Origin: Deltaproteobacteria bacterium | GTDB taxonomy: Bacteria > Myxococcota_A > UBA9160 > UBA4427 | Assembly (NCBI GenBank): GCA_011051925.1 | Contig: DRKE01000239.1 | Coordinates: 1 to 39,743 of the forward strand | Direction: 5' to 3' | DNA: 39,743 bases | Shown here: in pieces, positions 17,387 to 25,563 of the stretch | How the letters are laid out: each line of letters begins with the position of its first letter | Numbering within the stretch: position 1 is the first letter of the stretch | Position numbers and translations under genes: made by a program | Notes under the pieces: model-generated | Database searches by the model: none | What the model was told of the DNA's origin: nothing | Seen by the model: the letters and a program-made list of their open reading frames with translations, nothing else

Positions 17387-17887
17387 CTAGAGCGTCGGGT
17401 CGAGCAGGACCTCGGTCCGGTCGTGCTCGATGACGCCCCAGTCGCCGAGTTCGTCCGCGCCGAGTTCGCATTCGACGACGCGAAGGACGCCATTGTTGAA
17501 CTCGATCCGGGTCCACGCGCCGCCATGGTCCGATTCGAACTGGATGAAGGATCCCGGCTCGACGAATCGGGCGATCGGCTCGAAGAAACGGGCCATCGCG
17601 CGTGCCGGCAATTCGTTCATCATGCCCTCACGCCCGATCGAACTCACACCTCCATCGGGAATCTCGTGGACGATGACGTGTTCTCCCAGGCCGATCACCG
17701 AACGGATCGCGCCCGCGAGGGTCGTGGCCGAAACCAGATCCCGGTACGCGGCGGGCTTCTCATGGATGCCCCGGGCGAGGAAGACGGCTTCCGTCGGAAA
17801 CGCGGATTTGAGGGCTTCGATCGCCGCTCGTTCTCCCCCGGCGCTCATTCGAAACTCCGATTTCTCGATCCAGACCGCGCTTCCCAT
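17387..17887 (-). CDS. Conserved-looking protein of unknown function
   Basis: I do not recognise this 166-residue protein. It looks like a soluble alpha/beta protein. Notable stretches are the helical AAIEALKSAFPTEAVFLARG, LGEHVIVHEIPDGGVSSIG, a strand pair GSFIQFESDHGGAWTRIEF followed by LRVVECELG, and an acidic C-terminus. There is no signal peptide, membrane segment or cysteine. GGAG lies about 7 nt before the ATG, which supports the start. It stands alone: divergent from the fused CoA-transferase gene and convergent with the GltB-like gene. Confidence 0.6.
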   Translation of the reverse strand: MGSAVWIEKSEFRMSAGGERAAIEALKSAFPTEAVFLARGIHEKPAAYRDLVSATTLAGAIRSVIGLGEHVIVHEIPDGGVSSIGREGMMNELPARAMARFFEPIARFVEPGSFIQFESDHGGAWTRIEFNNGVLRVVECELGADELGDWGVIEHDRTEVLLDPTL

Positions 17888-18134
17888 GTCGTCACTCCGA
17901 TTTGCGTGCTGGTCTGCTGTCCCCTGGGGCTTCCGGAGCCGTCGGGTGCGGGCCAGTATGAATCCACTCGGATCGTCGGAGTCCCGTCTTGAGTCCAGGC
18001 CTTCAAAGTTCGCGGCAACCGTCGCTCGTCCGGCCTCGGGCGTCTACCGTCTGGATCCGGATCCGCAACGGATTGCATAGTGGCCCGTCGCCGTCTGCGA
18101 CCCGGAGGCAGGGCTGGAAGAGAGGAAATCGGAT

Positions 18135-20603
18135 TTGCCCGAATCAGCATCCAGGACGGCCGACCCGAGACCGCTTGCCGGTGTTCGCGTCCTCGATCTG
18201 GCCGACGAGAAAGGTGAATTGGCGGGACGGATCCTCGCGGATCTGGGCGCGGAGGTCGTTCGGGTCGAGGCACCCGGCGGCGCGCGGTCCCGGCGGATTC
18301 CTCCCTTTGCCGGGAAGCACAGCCTCTACTTCGCGATCCGGAACACGAACAAGCTCGGCATCGTCCTCGATCTCGAGAGCGATGCGGGCCGGGTGAGACT
18401 GCTCGACCTCGCCTCACGGGCCGACGTGTTGATCGAATCGGAACGTCCCGGCCGCATGGCCGAGCTCGGTCTCGCGCCGGAGGATCTGTCCCGGCGATTT
18501 CCCCATCTGGTCGTCTTGTCGATCTCGGATTTCGGCCAGACGGGTCCCTATCGGGATTGGGTGGCGACGGATTCGACCCTCTGTGCGATCGCGGGGATGC
18601 AATGGAAGGCGGGCACGCCCGATCGGGAGCCCCTCTTCACGCCTGCCGCGATGAATCATGACATCGGTGGAATCATGGGGGCCTTCGCGGCCCTCGCTGC
18701 ACTGCATCAGAGGGAGCGGGACGGGTTCGGACAGACGATCGATCTCTCGGTTCTCGAAGCCGTGGCGCAGCAGACGGACTGGGCCTTCTCCAACGCCTCG
18801 ATGATCGAGGCGAAGGGTCAGGACAGCTCGACCGTTCGGAACGGATCGGGTCCCATCTACAAGATCATCCGCTGCCGGACGGGATTCGTCCGGCTCGTCA
18901 TCATGTCGCCACGCCAATGGCATGCCATGCGGGATTGGCTCGGAAACCCGGACTATCTCCAGGATCCGAAATACGACAGCTTCCTGGGCCGGATGGAGAT
19001 CGCCGATGCGCTCAACGTCATGGTGGGCGACCTGTTCTCGACGATGGACCACGAGGAGGTATCCCGCGAGGCGCAGAAAAGGGGAATCGTGTGTACGCCC
19101 GTCCTGGCGCCCGGCGAAGTCCTGGCGAACGAGCATTTCCGATCCCGAGGGACCTTCGTTCCAGGTGAGTTCGCGCGGGGCCAGACAGGGCCGATCGCGT
19201 CGGGCTTCTTTGAACTCGATCGTCGGCGCCTCGGCTACCGGTTCCGTCCACCCGAGCTCGACGAACATGCGGAGCGGATCGGAGAGACGTTCTGGCGCGA
19301 GCCCCGATCCGTCCCGACGGCGAAACGACCGCCGCCCTCGCGGCCCTTCGAGGGGCTTCGCGTTCTCGATTTCGGGATCGGAGGCGTGGGTGTCGAGGCG
19401 GGGCGTCTTTTCGCGGAATACGGGGCCGACGTGATCAAGATCGAGAGTCGGACCTATCCCGACTTCATTCGCGTCGTGATGTCGACCGAGATGAGCGCTT
19501 CGTTCGCTTCTTCGAACCGGTCGAAGCGGGGCTTCGGCGTGGACATCAAGTCGGAGGCGGGACGCGCGCTCGTCGAGGAACTCGTGAAGCGCGCCGATGT
19601 CGTCTTCGAGAACAATTCGACCGGCACGATGGAGGCGCTGGGTCTCGGTTACGAGCGGTTGAGAGAGTTGAATCCCCGGATCGTGATGGCGAGCAGCCAG
19701 CTTCTGGGGGATCACGGCGCCTGGGCCGATTGGATCGGGTATGGGCCGAGTACCCAGCCGATCGGCGGGCTCGTCCATCTCTGGGATTATGCCCGCTCGA
19801 CTTCCTCGAAGGACGGGGAGGTCGGGGATCCGGAACCGGCGGGGGCAGGTTCCATCTTCCCCGATCATCTCGCGGGCCGTCTGCTCGCGATCGGGGCCCT
19901 GGCCGCGCTGATCCGGCGGTCGCGAACGGGGCGGGGCGGGCACGCGACGGTCGCTCAGGCCGAAGTCGTCGCGAACATCCTCGCGGATCAGCTGTTGAAG
20001 GAGGGGGTCGATCCCGGTAGCGTCGTTCCTCGTGGCAACCGCAGCGAACGGGGCGCACCATGGGGCGCCTACCGTTGTGCACGAGGGAATGGGGAAAAGG
20101 AGAGCCGAAGCGGGGGCACGAGCGAAGAGTGGATCGCGATCACGATCCGCGACGATGCGGAGTGGGAGCGGCTGCGAGCCGCGATGGGCGATCCCGATTG
20201 GGCCTCCGATCCGATCTATTCGACCGCGGAGGGCCGGCAAGCCGCGCATGACGCGATCGATGAGCGGCTTTCCGAATGGACGGGCGCCCAGTCCGCGCGG
20301 GCGCTGACGGCGACGCTCCAGATGTTCCAGGTACCGTCGGCGCCGATGTTCACGGCGCGGGACCAGCTCCACGATCCGCATTTCCAGGCCCGGGGATACG
20401 GACGTTGGATCGATCAGCAGGGGATCGGCTGGATGGCCTTCGAAGGTCCCGCTTTCCGCGCGAGCGGGATGCCGGACGTCCGGATCAGCCAGGCCCCGCT
20501 GATCGGAGAACACACACGGGAAATCGCACGTGAGCTCCTCGGGCTGGCCGAGTCCGAGATCGACGAGCTGATCGCGGAAGGCATCCTCGAAATCACGAGT
20601 TGA
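18135..20603 (+). CDS. Tandem-fused class III CoA-transferase (two CaiB/BaiF domains)
   Basis: An 822-residue protein with two full CaiB/BaiF modules: residues ~12-390 (LAGVRVLDLADEKGELAGRI, DLGAEVVRVEAPGG, ISDFGQTGPYRDW) and ~403-820 (FEGLRVLDFGIGGVGVEAGR, YGADVIKIESRTYPD, NRSKRGFGVDIKS). Class III enzymes normally form interlocked homodimers, so the fusion probably folds as a self-contained pseudo-dimer. At the position of the catalytic Asp of formyl-CoA transferase, both halves have Glu (Glu208 in LSVLEAV; Glu610 in VAQAEVV). Whether that changes the mechanism is unclear, since Glu occurs elsewhere in the family. The start is TTG, preceded by AGAGGA with 8-nt spacing. It leads a unit with an SDR and an acyl-CoA synthetase. 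Confidence 0.9.
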   Translation: MPESASRTADPRPLAGVRVLDLADEKGELAGRILADLGAEVVRVEAPGGARSRRIPPFAGKHSLYFAIRNTNKLGIVLDLESDAGRVRLLDLASRADVLIESERPGRMAELGLAPEDLSRRFPHLVVLSISDFGQTGPYRDWVATDSTLCAIAGMQWKAGTPDREPLFTPAAMNHDIGGIMGAFAALAALHQRERDGFGQTIDLSVLEAVAQQTDWAFSNASMIEAKGQDSSTVRNGSGPIYKIIRCRTGFVRLVIMSPRQWHAMRDWLGNPDYLQDPKYDSFLGRMEIADALNVMVGDLFSTMDHEEVSREAQKRGIVCTPVLAPGEVLANEHFRSRGTFVPGEFARGQTGPIASGFFELDRRRLGYRFRPPELDEHAERIGETFWREPRSVPTAKRPPPSRPFEGLRVLDFGIGGVGVEAGRLFAEYGADVIKIESRTYPDFIRVVMSTEMSASFASSNRSKRGFGVDIKSEAGRALVEELVKRADVVFENNSTGTMEALGLGYERLRELNPRIVMASSQLLGDHGAWADWIGYGPSTQPIGGLVHLWDYARSTSSKDGEVGDPEPAGAGSIFPDHLAGRLLAIGALAALIRRSRTGRGGHATVAQAEVVANILADQLLKEGVDPGSVVPRGNRSERGAPWGAYRCARGNGEKESRSGGTSEEWIAITIRDDAEWERLRAAMGDPDWASDPIYSTAEGRQAAHDAIDERLSEWTGAQSARALTATLQMFQVPSAPMFTARDQLHDPHFQARGYGRWIDQQGIGWMAFEGPAFRASGMPDVRISQAPLIGEHTREIARELLGLAESEIDELIAEGILEITS

Positions 20604-20675
20604 CGGCGGGATTGCGGACGGGGCGATCGGGCAGGCCCTGCGCGGGAAGAGTCGAACAGGACGGGAGGATCGGAG

Positions 20676-21533
20676 ATGGATGATTTCAGGGGCCGCGTCG
20701 CGGTCGTGACCGGAGCGGCGAGTGGAATCGGTCTGGGCGTCACCCGCCGCTTCCTCGACGAGGGAATGAAGGTCGTCATGGCCGATGTGGAAAAGGAGCG
20801 TCTCGATCACGAGGTCGCGGAACTCGAAGCGGCGGGTCACGACGTCCTGGGGGTCGTCTGCGACGTACGGGACCCGGATGCCGTGGCCGACCTCGCCGAC
20901 CGGACGATGTCGCATTTTGGCAGCGTGCATGTCGTCATGAACAATGCCGGCGTCGCACCGGGTGGTCCGATGCTCGATGCCACGCCGGCCGACTGGCGCT
21001 GGATCGTCGACGTGAACGTTCTCGGCGTCGCCCATGGAATCTCGATCTTCGGTCCGATCCTCCGGGACGCGGGCCGGGGCCACATCATCAATACGGCTTC
21101 CGAAGCGGGCCACGTGACGAGCGCCGTGCTCGGTATGTATTGCGCGACGAAACACGCCGTCGTCGGAATGACGGAGTCCCTCTATCGCGAACTCGAAGGC
21201 AGCGGGATCGGTGTCCATTGCCTGTGTCCGAATCTGGTCACGACCCGGATCTTCCATTCCGAGCGCAACCGGGAGGATCCGGGCGAGATGAGCGCCTCCC
21301 AGACGGCAGCCATGGCCGTTCTGCGCGAGGCGATCCAATCGATGGGAATCGGGGTGGAGCAGGTCGCGGGCGACGTCATGGATGCACTTCGCAACGACCG
21401 GTTCTGGATCTTCACCCACGAATTGACGACCCGTGCCCTCGCGTCGCGCTACCGGGACATCGAGGCGGGTCGCAACCCTGGCAATCCCTACGAAGGGCTC
21501 GGGGAGCTCACGGAATTGTCGGAATTGAAATGA
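20676..21533 (+). CDS. Short-chain dehydrogenase/reductase (classical SDR)
   Basis: A 285-residue NAD(P)-dependent oxidoreductase. The N-terminal cofactor motif is TGAASGIG near residue 13. Asp39 in VVMADVEK at the end of the second strand suggests NAD rather than NADP. NNAGVAPGG is the structural motif; Ser and Tyr-x3-Lys are in NTASEAGHV and YCATKHAVV. The start follows GGGAGGATCGGAG. It is the second gene of the CoA-transferase/SDR/acyl-CoA synthetase run (72 bp after the first), so it probably oxidises a hydroxyacyl-CoA or cyclic alcohol intermediate (inference). Confidence 0.9.
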   Translation: MDDFRGRVAVVTGAASGIGLGVTRRFLDEGMKVVMADVEKERLDHEVAELEAAGHDVLGVVCDVRDPDAVADLADRTMSHFGSVHVVMNNAGVAPGGPMLDATPADWRWIVDVNVLGVAHGISIFGPILRDAGRGHIINTASEAGHVTSAVLGMYCATKHAVVGMTESLYRELEGSGIGVHCLCPNLVTTRIFHSERNREDPGEMSASQTAAMAVLREAIQSMGIGVEQVAGDVMDALRNDRFWIFTHELTTRALASRYRDIEAGRNPGNPYEGLGELTELSELK

Positions 21534-21637
21534 CGAGACCCGAGGACAGGGCGGCCATCATGACCGGCGGTGGGGCCGTCATGCCCGTCTGAGGTCCGGA
21601 TTTCCCGATTCCGACCGATGTGCCACCATTCCATCCG

Positions 21638-23275
21638 ATGACGATGAGACAGCTCCTGCTCGCGCGCGCGAACGACGATTCGCCCGCCCTCTATTTCGAG
21701 GACCAGACCTGGACCTGGCGGGAGGTCTTCCAGGCCTGCTGCGATCGGGCCGATGCGTTTCTTGCGTGGCGTCGTCCCGGCCCCTTCCATGTGGGCGTGT
21801 TGCTCGAGAACGTTCCCGAGTACCTCTTCCTGAGCGGTGCGGCCGCTCTCTCCGGCGCGACCCTGGTCGGGATCAACCCCACGCGACGTGGTGCCGGTCT
21901 CGAGCGGGATGTCCGGCATACGGATTGCCAGATCCTCGTGACCGAGGATCGCCATGCGTCTCTTCTCGAAGGTCTCGATCTCGGCATCCCCGATGATCGT
22001 CGCTTCGACATCGCCTCTCCGGAATGGGCCGAAGCGCTCGCGGGTCATCGGGGCGCGGACACGCCCGAGATCGAAGAGGATCCGAACGCGACCTACATGT
22101 TGATCTTCACGTCGGGAACGACCGGTGAGCCGAAGGCGGCGATCTGCTCATCCGCCCGGGTCGCATTCGGCGGGCGGATGCTCGCGCAGATGCGCGGTCT
22201 GCGATCCGACGATGTCGGCTATCTCGTCATGCCACTCTTCCATTCGAATGCCCATATCGCGGGTATCGCGCCGATCCTCTCGGTTGGCGGTTCCTGGGCG
22301 ATGCGGCGAAGGTTCTCGGCATCGGGTTTCCTGCCGGACGTTCGACGGTATGGCGTCACGTATTTCAACTACGTCGGCAAGCCGCTCACCTATATCCTGG
22401 CGACGCCTGCAGCCGATGACGATGCGGAGAATCCGCTTCGGATCGCTTTCGGGAACGAGGCCGCGGAACAGGACATCGCCCGTTTCGCCGAGCGATTCGG
22501 TTGCGACGTGATCGATGCCTACGGTTCGACCGAGGGGGGGATCTCGATCACGAGGACACCCGACACGCCCTCCGGTGCCCTGGGTGTCGCGCCGCCCGGC
22601 ACGCTGATTCTCGATCCCGAGACGGGCGTCGAATGCCCGAGAGCGGAATTCGACGAGCACGGCCGGATCCTGAACGCCGACGAAGCGATCGGGGAGATCG
22701 CGAATCGCGAATCAGCACCTCAATTCGAGGGGTATTGGCGAAACGACGAGGCGAACGTCGAACGGACACGCGATGGGATCTACTGGAGTGGGGACCTCGG
22801 CTATCGGGATGCCGATGGCTTCTTCTATTTCGCGGGGCGGAACATGGACTGGTTGCGGGTCGACGGCGAGAACATCGCGGCCGGGCCGATCGAGCGGATC
22901 CTTTCACGCCATCCCGCAGTCGCCCTGGCCGCGGTCTACGCGGTTCCGAATTCCGATGTCGGGGATGACTGCATGGCATCGCTGATCCTGAGGCCGGGTG
23001 AAGAATTCGACCCCACGGATTTCGCTACCTTCCTCTCGAAGCAGGCCGATCTCGGGACGAAGATGATGCCTCGCTACATCCGCGTTGCGACCGAGCTGCC
23101 TTCGACCGAGACGAACAAGATCCTGAAGCGGGTGCTGCGTGAGGAGCGCTGGGAGTGCGAGGATCCGGTCTGGATCCGGGACGGGGACGGCTATCGTCCC
23201 CTCGGCTCCGAGGATCGCGGGGCGATCCGGTCGGAATTCCAGTCGCGAGGCCGTCTCGCCGAAATCGAGCGTTGA
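21638..23275 (+). CDS. Acyl-CoA synthetase (AMP-binding, FadD/FACS-like)
   Basis: Activates a carboxylic acid to its acyl-CoA via an acyl-adenylate. The P-loop-like AMP motif is IFTSGTTGEPKAA; DAYGSTEGG is the second adenylate motif, and YWSGDLGYRDADGFFYFAGR is the hinge region before the mobile C-terminal domain. The C-terminal Lys expected for adenylation is likely in TETNKILKRVL. The length of about 545 residues is normal. The start is uncertain between GTG 21620, ATG 21638 and ATG 21644, none with a clear ribosome site; I chose MTMRQLLLAR. It lies in the same unit as the fused CoA-transferase and SDR and probably supplies or shares their CoA-ester substrate. Confidence 0.88.
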   Translation: MTMRQLLLARANDDSPALYFEDQTWTWREVFQACCDRADAFLAWRRPGPFHVGVLLENVPEYLFLSGAAALSGATLVGINPTRRGAGLERDVRHTDCQILVTEDRHASLLEGLDLGIPDDRRFDIASPEWAEALAGHRGADTPEIEEDPNATYMLIFTSGTTGEPKAAICSSARVAFGGRMLAQMRGLRSDDVGYLVMPLFHSNAHIAGIAPILSVGGSWAMRRRFSASGFLPDVRRYGVTYFNYVGKPLTYILATPAADDDAENPLRIAFGNEAAEQDIARFAERFGCDVIDAYGSTEGGISITRTPDTPSGALGVAPPGTLILDPETGVECPRAEFDEHGRILNADEAIGEIANRESAPQFEGYWRNDEANVERTRDGIYWSGDLGYRDADGFFYFAGRNMDWLRVDGENIAAGPIERILSRHPAVALAAVYAVPNSDVGDDCMASLILRPGEEFDPTDFATFLSKQADLGTKMMPRYIRVATELPSTETNKILKRVLREERWECEDPVWIRDGDGYRPLGSEDRGAIRSEFQSRGRLAEIER

Positions 23276-23302
23276 CCGTGGCAGGGTCCCGCAGAGGTCT
23301 CG

Positions 23303-23309
23303 AAGGGAG
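23303..23309 (+). promoter_or_regulatory. Strong ribosome-binding site of the 49-codon ORF
   Basis: AAGGGAG with a 5-nt spacer to the ATG at 23315; this is the main evidence that the short ORF is translated. Confidence 0.55.
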
Positions 23310-23314
23310 ATGAC

Positions 23315-23464
23315 ATGACATCCGGAATCGATCCGTCGGAGATCGTTGCCTGTGCCCTGCGTCCCGCCGGAAGCTGGAGTCATCTGGGATCGCTCATCGG
23401 GTTCGTCGTGGTCGCGTGGTTCGTTTCTCCCGCGCGGACGCGGCGAGCCGGTCGGACGGGCTGA
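23315..23464 (+). CDS. Small 49-residue protein with one predicted membrane segment
   Basis: A 49-codon open frame beginning MTSGIDPSEIVACAL. AAGGGAG (23303-23309) sits 5 nt before the ATG, one of the best ribosome sites in the window. The middle (LGSLIGFVVVAWFVS) is hydrophobic enough for a single transmembrane helix and the tail is Arg-rich (ARTRRAGRTG), consistent with a cytoplasmic positive end. It lies 39 bp after the acyl-CoA synthetase gene and 26 bp before the convergent folP-like gene. No family is recognised. Short length leaves chance as an alternative, but position and ribosome site favour a real gene. Confidence 0.55.
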   Translation: MTSGIDPSEIVACALRPAGSWSHLGSLIGFVVVAWFVSPARTRRAGRTG

Positions 23465-23490
23465 GCCGACCCCGCGGCTGGCCCCGTGCC

Positions 23491-24315
23491 CTACGGCTCG
23501 CCCCCCAATCGACGTTCGATCTCGAGTGCATCACGCAACGCGGCGACGTCGTGGGTGCGGATGTAGTCGACGCCGTGTCTGGCCGCGTGGAGTTCGGCAG
23601 CCAGGGTGGCCGGGCCGATCGATTCCATCCCGCTTCCCGTGATCACGCGGAGAAAGGACTTTCTGGAAACCGAGATCAACGTCGGCAGGCCGAAACGGAT
23701 GCCGAGTTCCGGCAGCCGCCTGAGGACTTCGAGCGATGAATCGGGTCGGTTGCCGAGGAAGAAACCCATCCCGGGATCGATGATCAATCGGTCCTCGCGA
23801 ATCCCGGCTCGAACGAGTCGATCGAGTCGTGCCGGAAAGAAGCGATCGATCGATTCGAGAACCGCTTCCGGCGTCGCATCGGTTCGCACGGCGCGTTCGC
23901 CTTCGAGCAGGGAATGGACGATGACCAGGCGGGCGTCGGAGACCGCGAGAGTCGGATAGAGATCGGGGTCGGGAAAACCGCGAACGTCGTTGAGCATGGC
24001 CGCTCCGGCCCCGATCGCGAATCGCAGGACATTCGGATCGGTGGCGTCGACGGAGACCGGGATTCCCTTCGCCGACAACGCCTCGAGAACCGGAGCCAGG
24101 CGCTCGATCTGGACGCTTGCGGAGACGGAATCCGCATCGGGATGGCTCGACGCCGGTCCGAGTTCGATCAGGTCGGCCCCCGCGTCGTAGAGTCCGAAGG
24201 CGTGGTCGATCGCCGCTTCGGGTTCGATGAATCGCCCGCCGTCCGAAAACGAGTCCCGGGTGATGTTCACGATGGCGACGATCCGTGGGGACCTCTCGTT
24301 CGTCACGTTGGTCAC
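23491..24315 (-). CDS. folP: Dihydropteroate synthase, Sul-like type
   Basis: Condenses p-aminobenzoate with dihydropterin pyrophosphate in folate synthesis and is the target of sulfonamides. The 274 residues carry the DHPS loops: VNITRDSFSDGG (16-27), DPGMGFFLG (180-188), SVSRKSFL (215-222) and RTH (253-255). The second loop is GPASSHPDADSVS instead of the classical GGESTRPG form, and GFPDPDLYP and GPATLAAELHA follow. From memory these blocks match the mobile sulfonamide-resistant enzymes Sul1 and Sul2 much more closely than E. coli FolP. The start is GTG, with GGGAG 6 nt upstream. No integron, transposase or other folate gene is adjacent, so it looks chromosomal. Sulfonamide phenotype cannot be deduced. 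Confidence 0.92.
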   Translation of the reverse strand: MTNVTNERSPRIVAIVNITRDSFSDGGRFIEPEAAIDHAFGLYDAGADLIELGPASSHPDADSVSASVQIERLAPVLEALSAKGIPVSVDATDPNVLRFAIGAGAAMLNDVRGFPDPDLYPTLAVSDARLVIVHSLLEGERAVRTDATPEAVLESIDRFFPARLDRLVRAGIREDRLIIDPGMGFFLGNRPDSSLEVLRRLPELGIRFGLPTLISVSRKSFLRVITGSGMESIGPATLAAELHAARHGVDYIRTHDVAALRDALEIERRLGGEP

Positions 24316-24362
24316 ATCGATCTCCCGGATGGCGCGCCGGAATCTGGAACCCGGTGGTGAGA

Positions 24363-24379
24363 TTTTACATCGCTTTTAC
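24363..24379. promoter_or_regulatory. Pair of TTTTAC direct repeats, 11 bp apart, in an AT-rich island
   Basis: TTTTAC occurs at 24363-24368 and 24374-24379, one helical turn apart, in a locally AT-rich patch between the divergent folP-like and desaturase genes. Read on the minus strand, TAAAAT could serve as a -10 element for the folP-like gene, but no -35 match is found. Candidate protein-binding site only. Confidence 0.3.
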
Positions 24380-24437
24380 GTAGCAGGGGGACGGGTGTGT
24401 TCTCCCGAACTCCGATTTTGGCTACACCTCGGATCGT

Positions 24438-24455
24438 GTCTGGTCGCAATCAGAC
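24438..24455. promoter_or_regulatory. Imperfect palindrome upstream of the fatty acid desaturase gene
   Basis: Arms GTCTGGT (24438-24444) and ATCAGAC (24449-24455) are inverted repeats with one mismatch around a 4-bp centre. Size and symmetry suit a TetR-type dimer operator, a common kind of regulator for desaturase genes. No regulator gene is adjacent. Confidence 0.3.
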
Positions 24456-24530
24456 TCATGTCATTTGCACCGACCCCCCTCCGATCAGCCGCGCCGAGAC
24501 GCGGCCCCTTTGTGAGAGTCTGAACCGAAT

Positions 24531-25493
24531 ATGAATGCTGTGTTCGAGCTGGATCCGCGGGAGCTTTCGACGCCTTCCGCCGGAGAAGAGCGTGCCGACG
24601 GCGAGCGTGCCGCTGGCGCGGCGGAGAATGGCACGATCGGATCCGCGGGTCGTGTCGAGAGCCTCCTGGAACGTGATGCGGGGAGGGAGGAATCGTGCGA
24701 ACGGTCCGGACGATGGCTCCGGTACAAGGTCGATCGGCGCGCCGTCGCCTATGTCCATGCGATGCTGGGCCTCCATGTGGCCGTCTTCTTCCTTGCGCCG
24801 ACCTGGCTGGCGGTCGTCTGCGTCGCTCCCCTCGCGATTGGCAGCATGTTCGTCGCGGCAATCAACCATCATCACCAGCATTTCAACACCTTCCACTCGG
24901 CGTGGATGAATCGGGTCTTCGACATCGCCCTCTCGCTGCAGACCGGGATCGCGCCCTATGCGTGGGTCCTGCATCACAACCTGGGGCATCATGTCAACTA
25001 TCTGAAACAGCGGCCGCATGAACACCCCGATGAATCCCGCTGGACCCGTCGGGATGGTTCGCAGATGGGCCGGATCGAGTACACGATCGATCTCCTCCTG
25101 CATCACCAGATCGATATCATCCGGGTCGGGCGGCGCTATCCGAAATACCTGCGCGCCTTCTTGTTGATGAAGCTGCCGCTCTGGTCGATTCTCGGGCTCG
25201 CGCTCTACACCAACCCGGTGAATGCCTTCCTGGCCTTCCTGCTGCCCGGCTTCATCACGCTCGTCCATACTTCATGGGTGACCTATGGACATCATGCCGG
25301 CCACTATCCGACCAACCATTACGATGCCAGCGTGAGCAACACGAATCCTCTCTTCAACTACCTGACCTGCAACCTCGGCTATCACACGGCGCATCACAAG
25401 CGTCCCGGCGTCCACTGGTCCCAGCTGCCGAAGATCCACGAGGAGATCAAGGATCGGATTCCGCCGCATCTGATCGAGACCCGCTTCTGGTAG
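24531..25493 (+). CDS. Membrane fatty acid desaturase (diiron)
   Basis: Introduces a double bond (or a hydroxyl) into an acyl chain using O2 and a diiron centre in the inner membrane. The 320 residues hold the three histidine boxes: HHHQH (113-117), HHNLGHH (148-154) and HTAHH (285-289), plus an extra GHHAGHY near 253. Hydrophobic segments lie at about 73-110 and 205-248. The first ~60 residues are hydrophilic and variable, so the true start could be slightly later. The ribosome site is weak. It is divergent from folP across an AT-rich region with operator candidates. A Rieske ferredoxin gene follows on the other strand and might supply electrons (inference). Confidence 0.87.
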   Translation: MNAVFELDPRELSTPSAGEERADGERAAGAAENGTIGSAGRVESLLERDAGREESCERSGRWLRYKVDRRAVAYVHAMLGLHVAVFFLAPTWLAVVCVAPLAIGSMFVAAINHHHQHFNTFHSAWMNRVFDIALSLQTGIAPYAWVLHHNLGHHVNYLKQRPHEHPDESRWTRRDGSQMGRIEYTIDLLLHHQIDIIRVGRRYPKYLRAFLLMKLPLWSILGLALYTNPVNAFLAFLLPGFITLVHTSWVTYGHHAGHYPTNHYDASVSNTNPLFNYLTCNLGYHTAHHKRPGVHWSQLPKIHEEIKDRIPPHLIETRFW

Positions 25494-25563
25494 GTCGGGG
25501 TCGCTGATCCTTCGTCAGGGGGACGCCCGGCAGCGACGGCAGACGACATGGATCCGGTTCGGA

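Noticed and set aside
18414..21419. A 1001-codon open frame on the minus strand
   Set aside because: It is antisense to the fused CoA-transferase and the SDR, both with clear family motifs; its own translation has no recognisable domain. GC-rich codon use leaves long antisense frames open.
23491..24315. A mobile resistance gene carried by an integron or transposon
   Set aside because: No integrase, attC-like site, transposase or terminal repeat is visible, and composition matches neighbouring genes.
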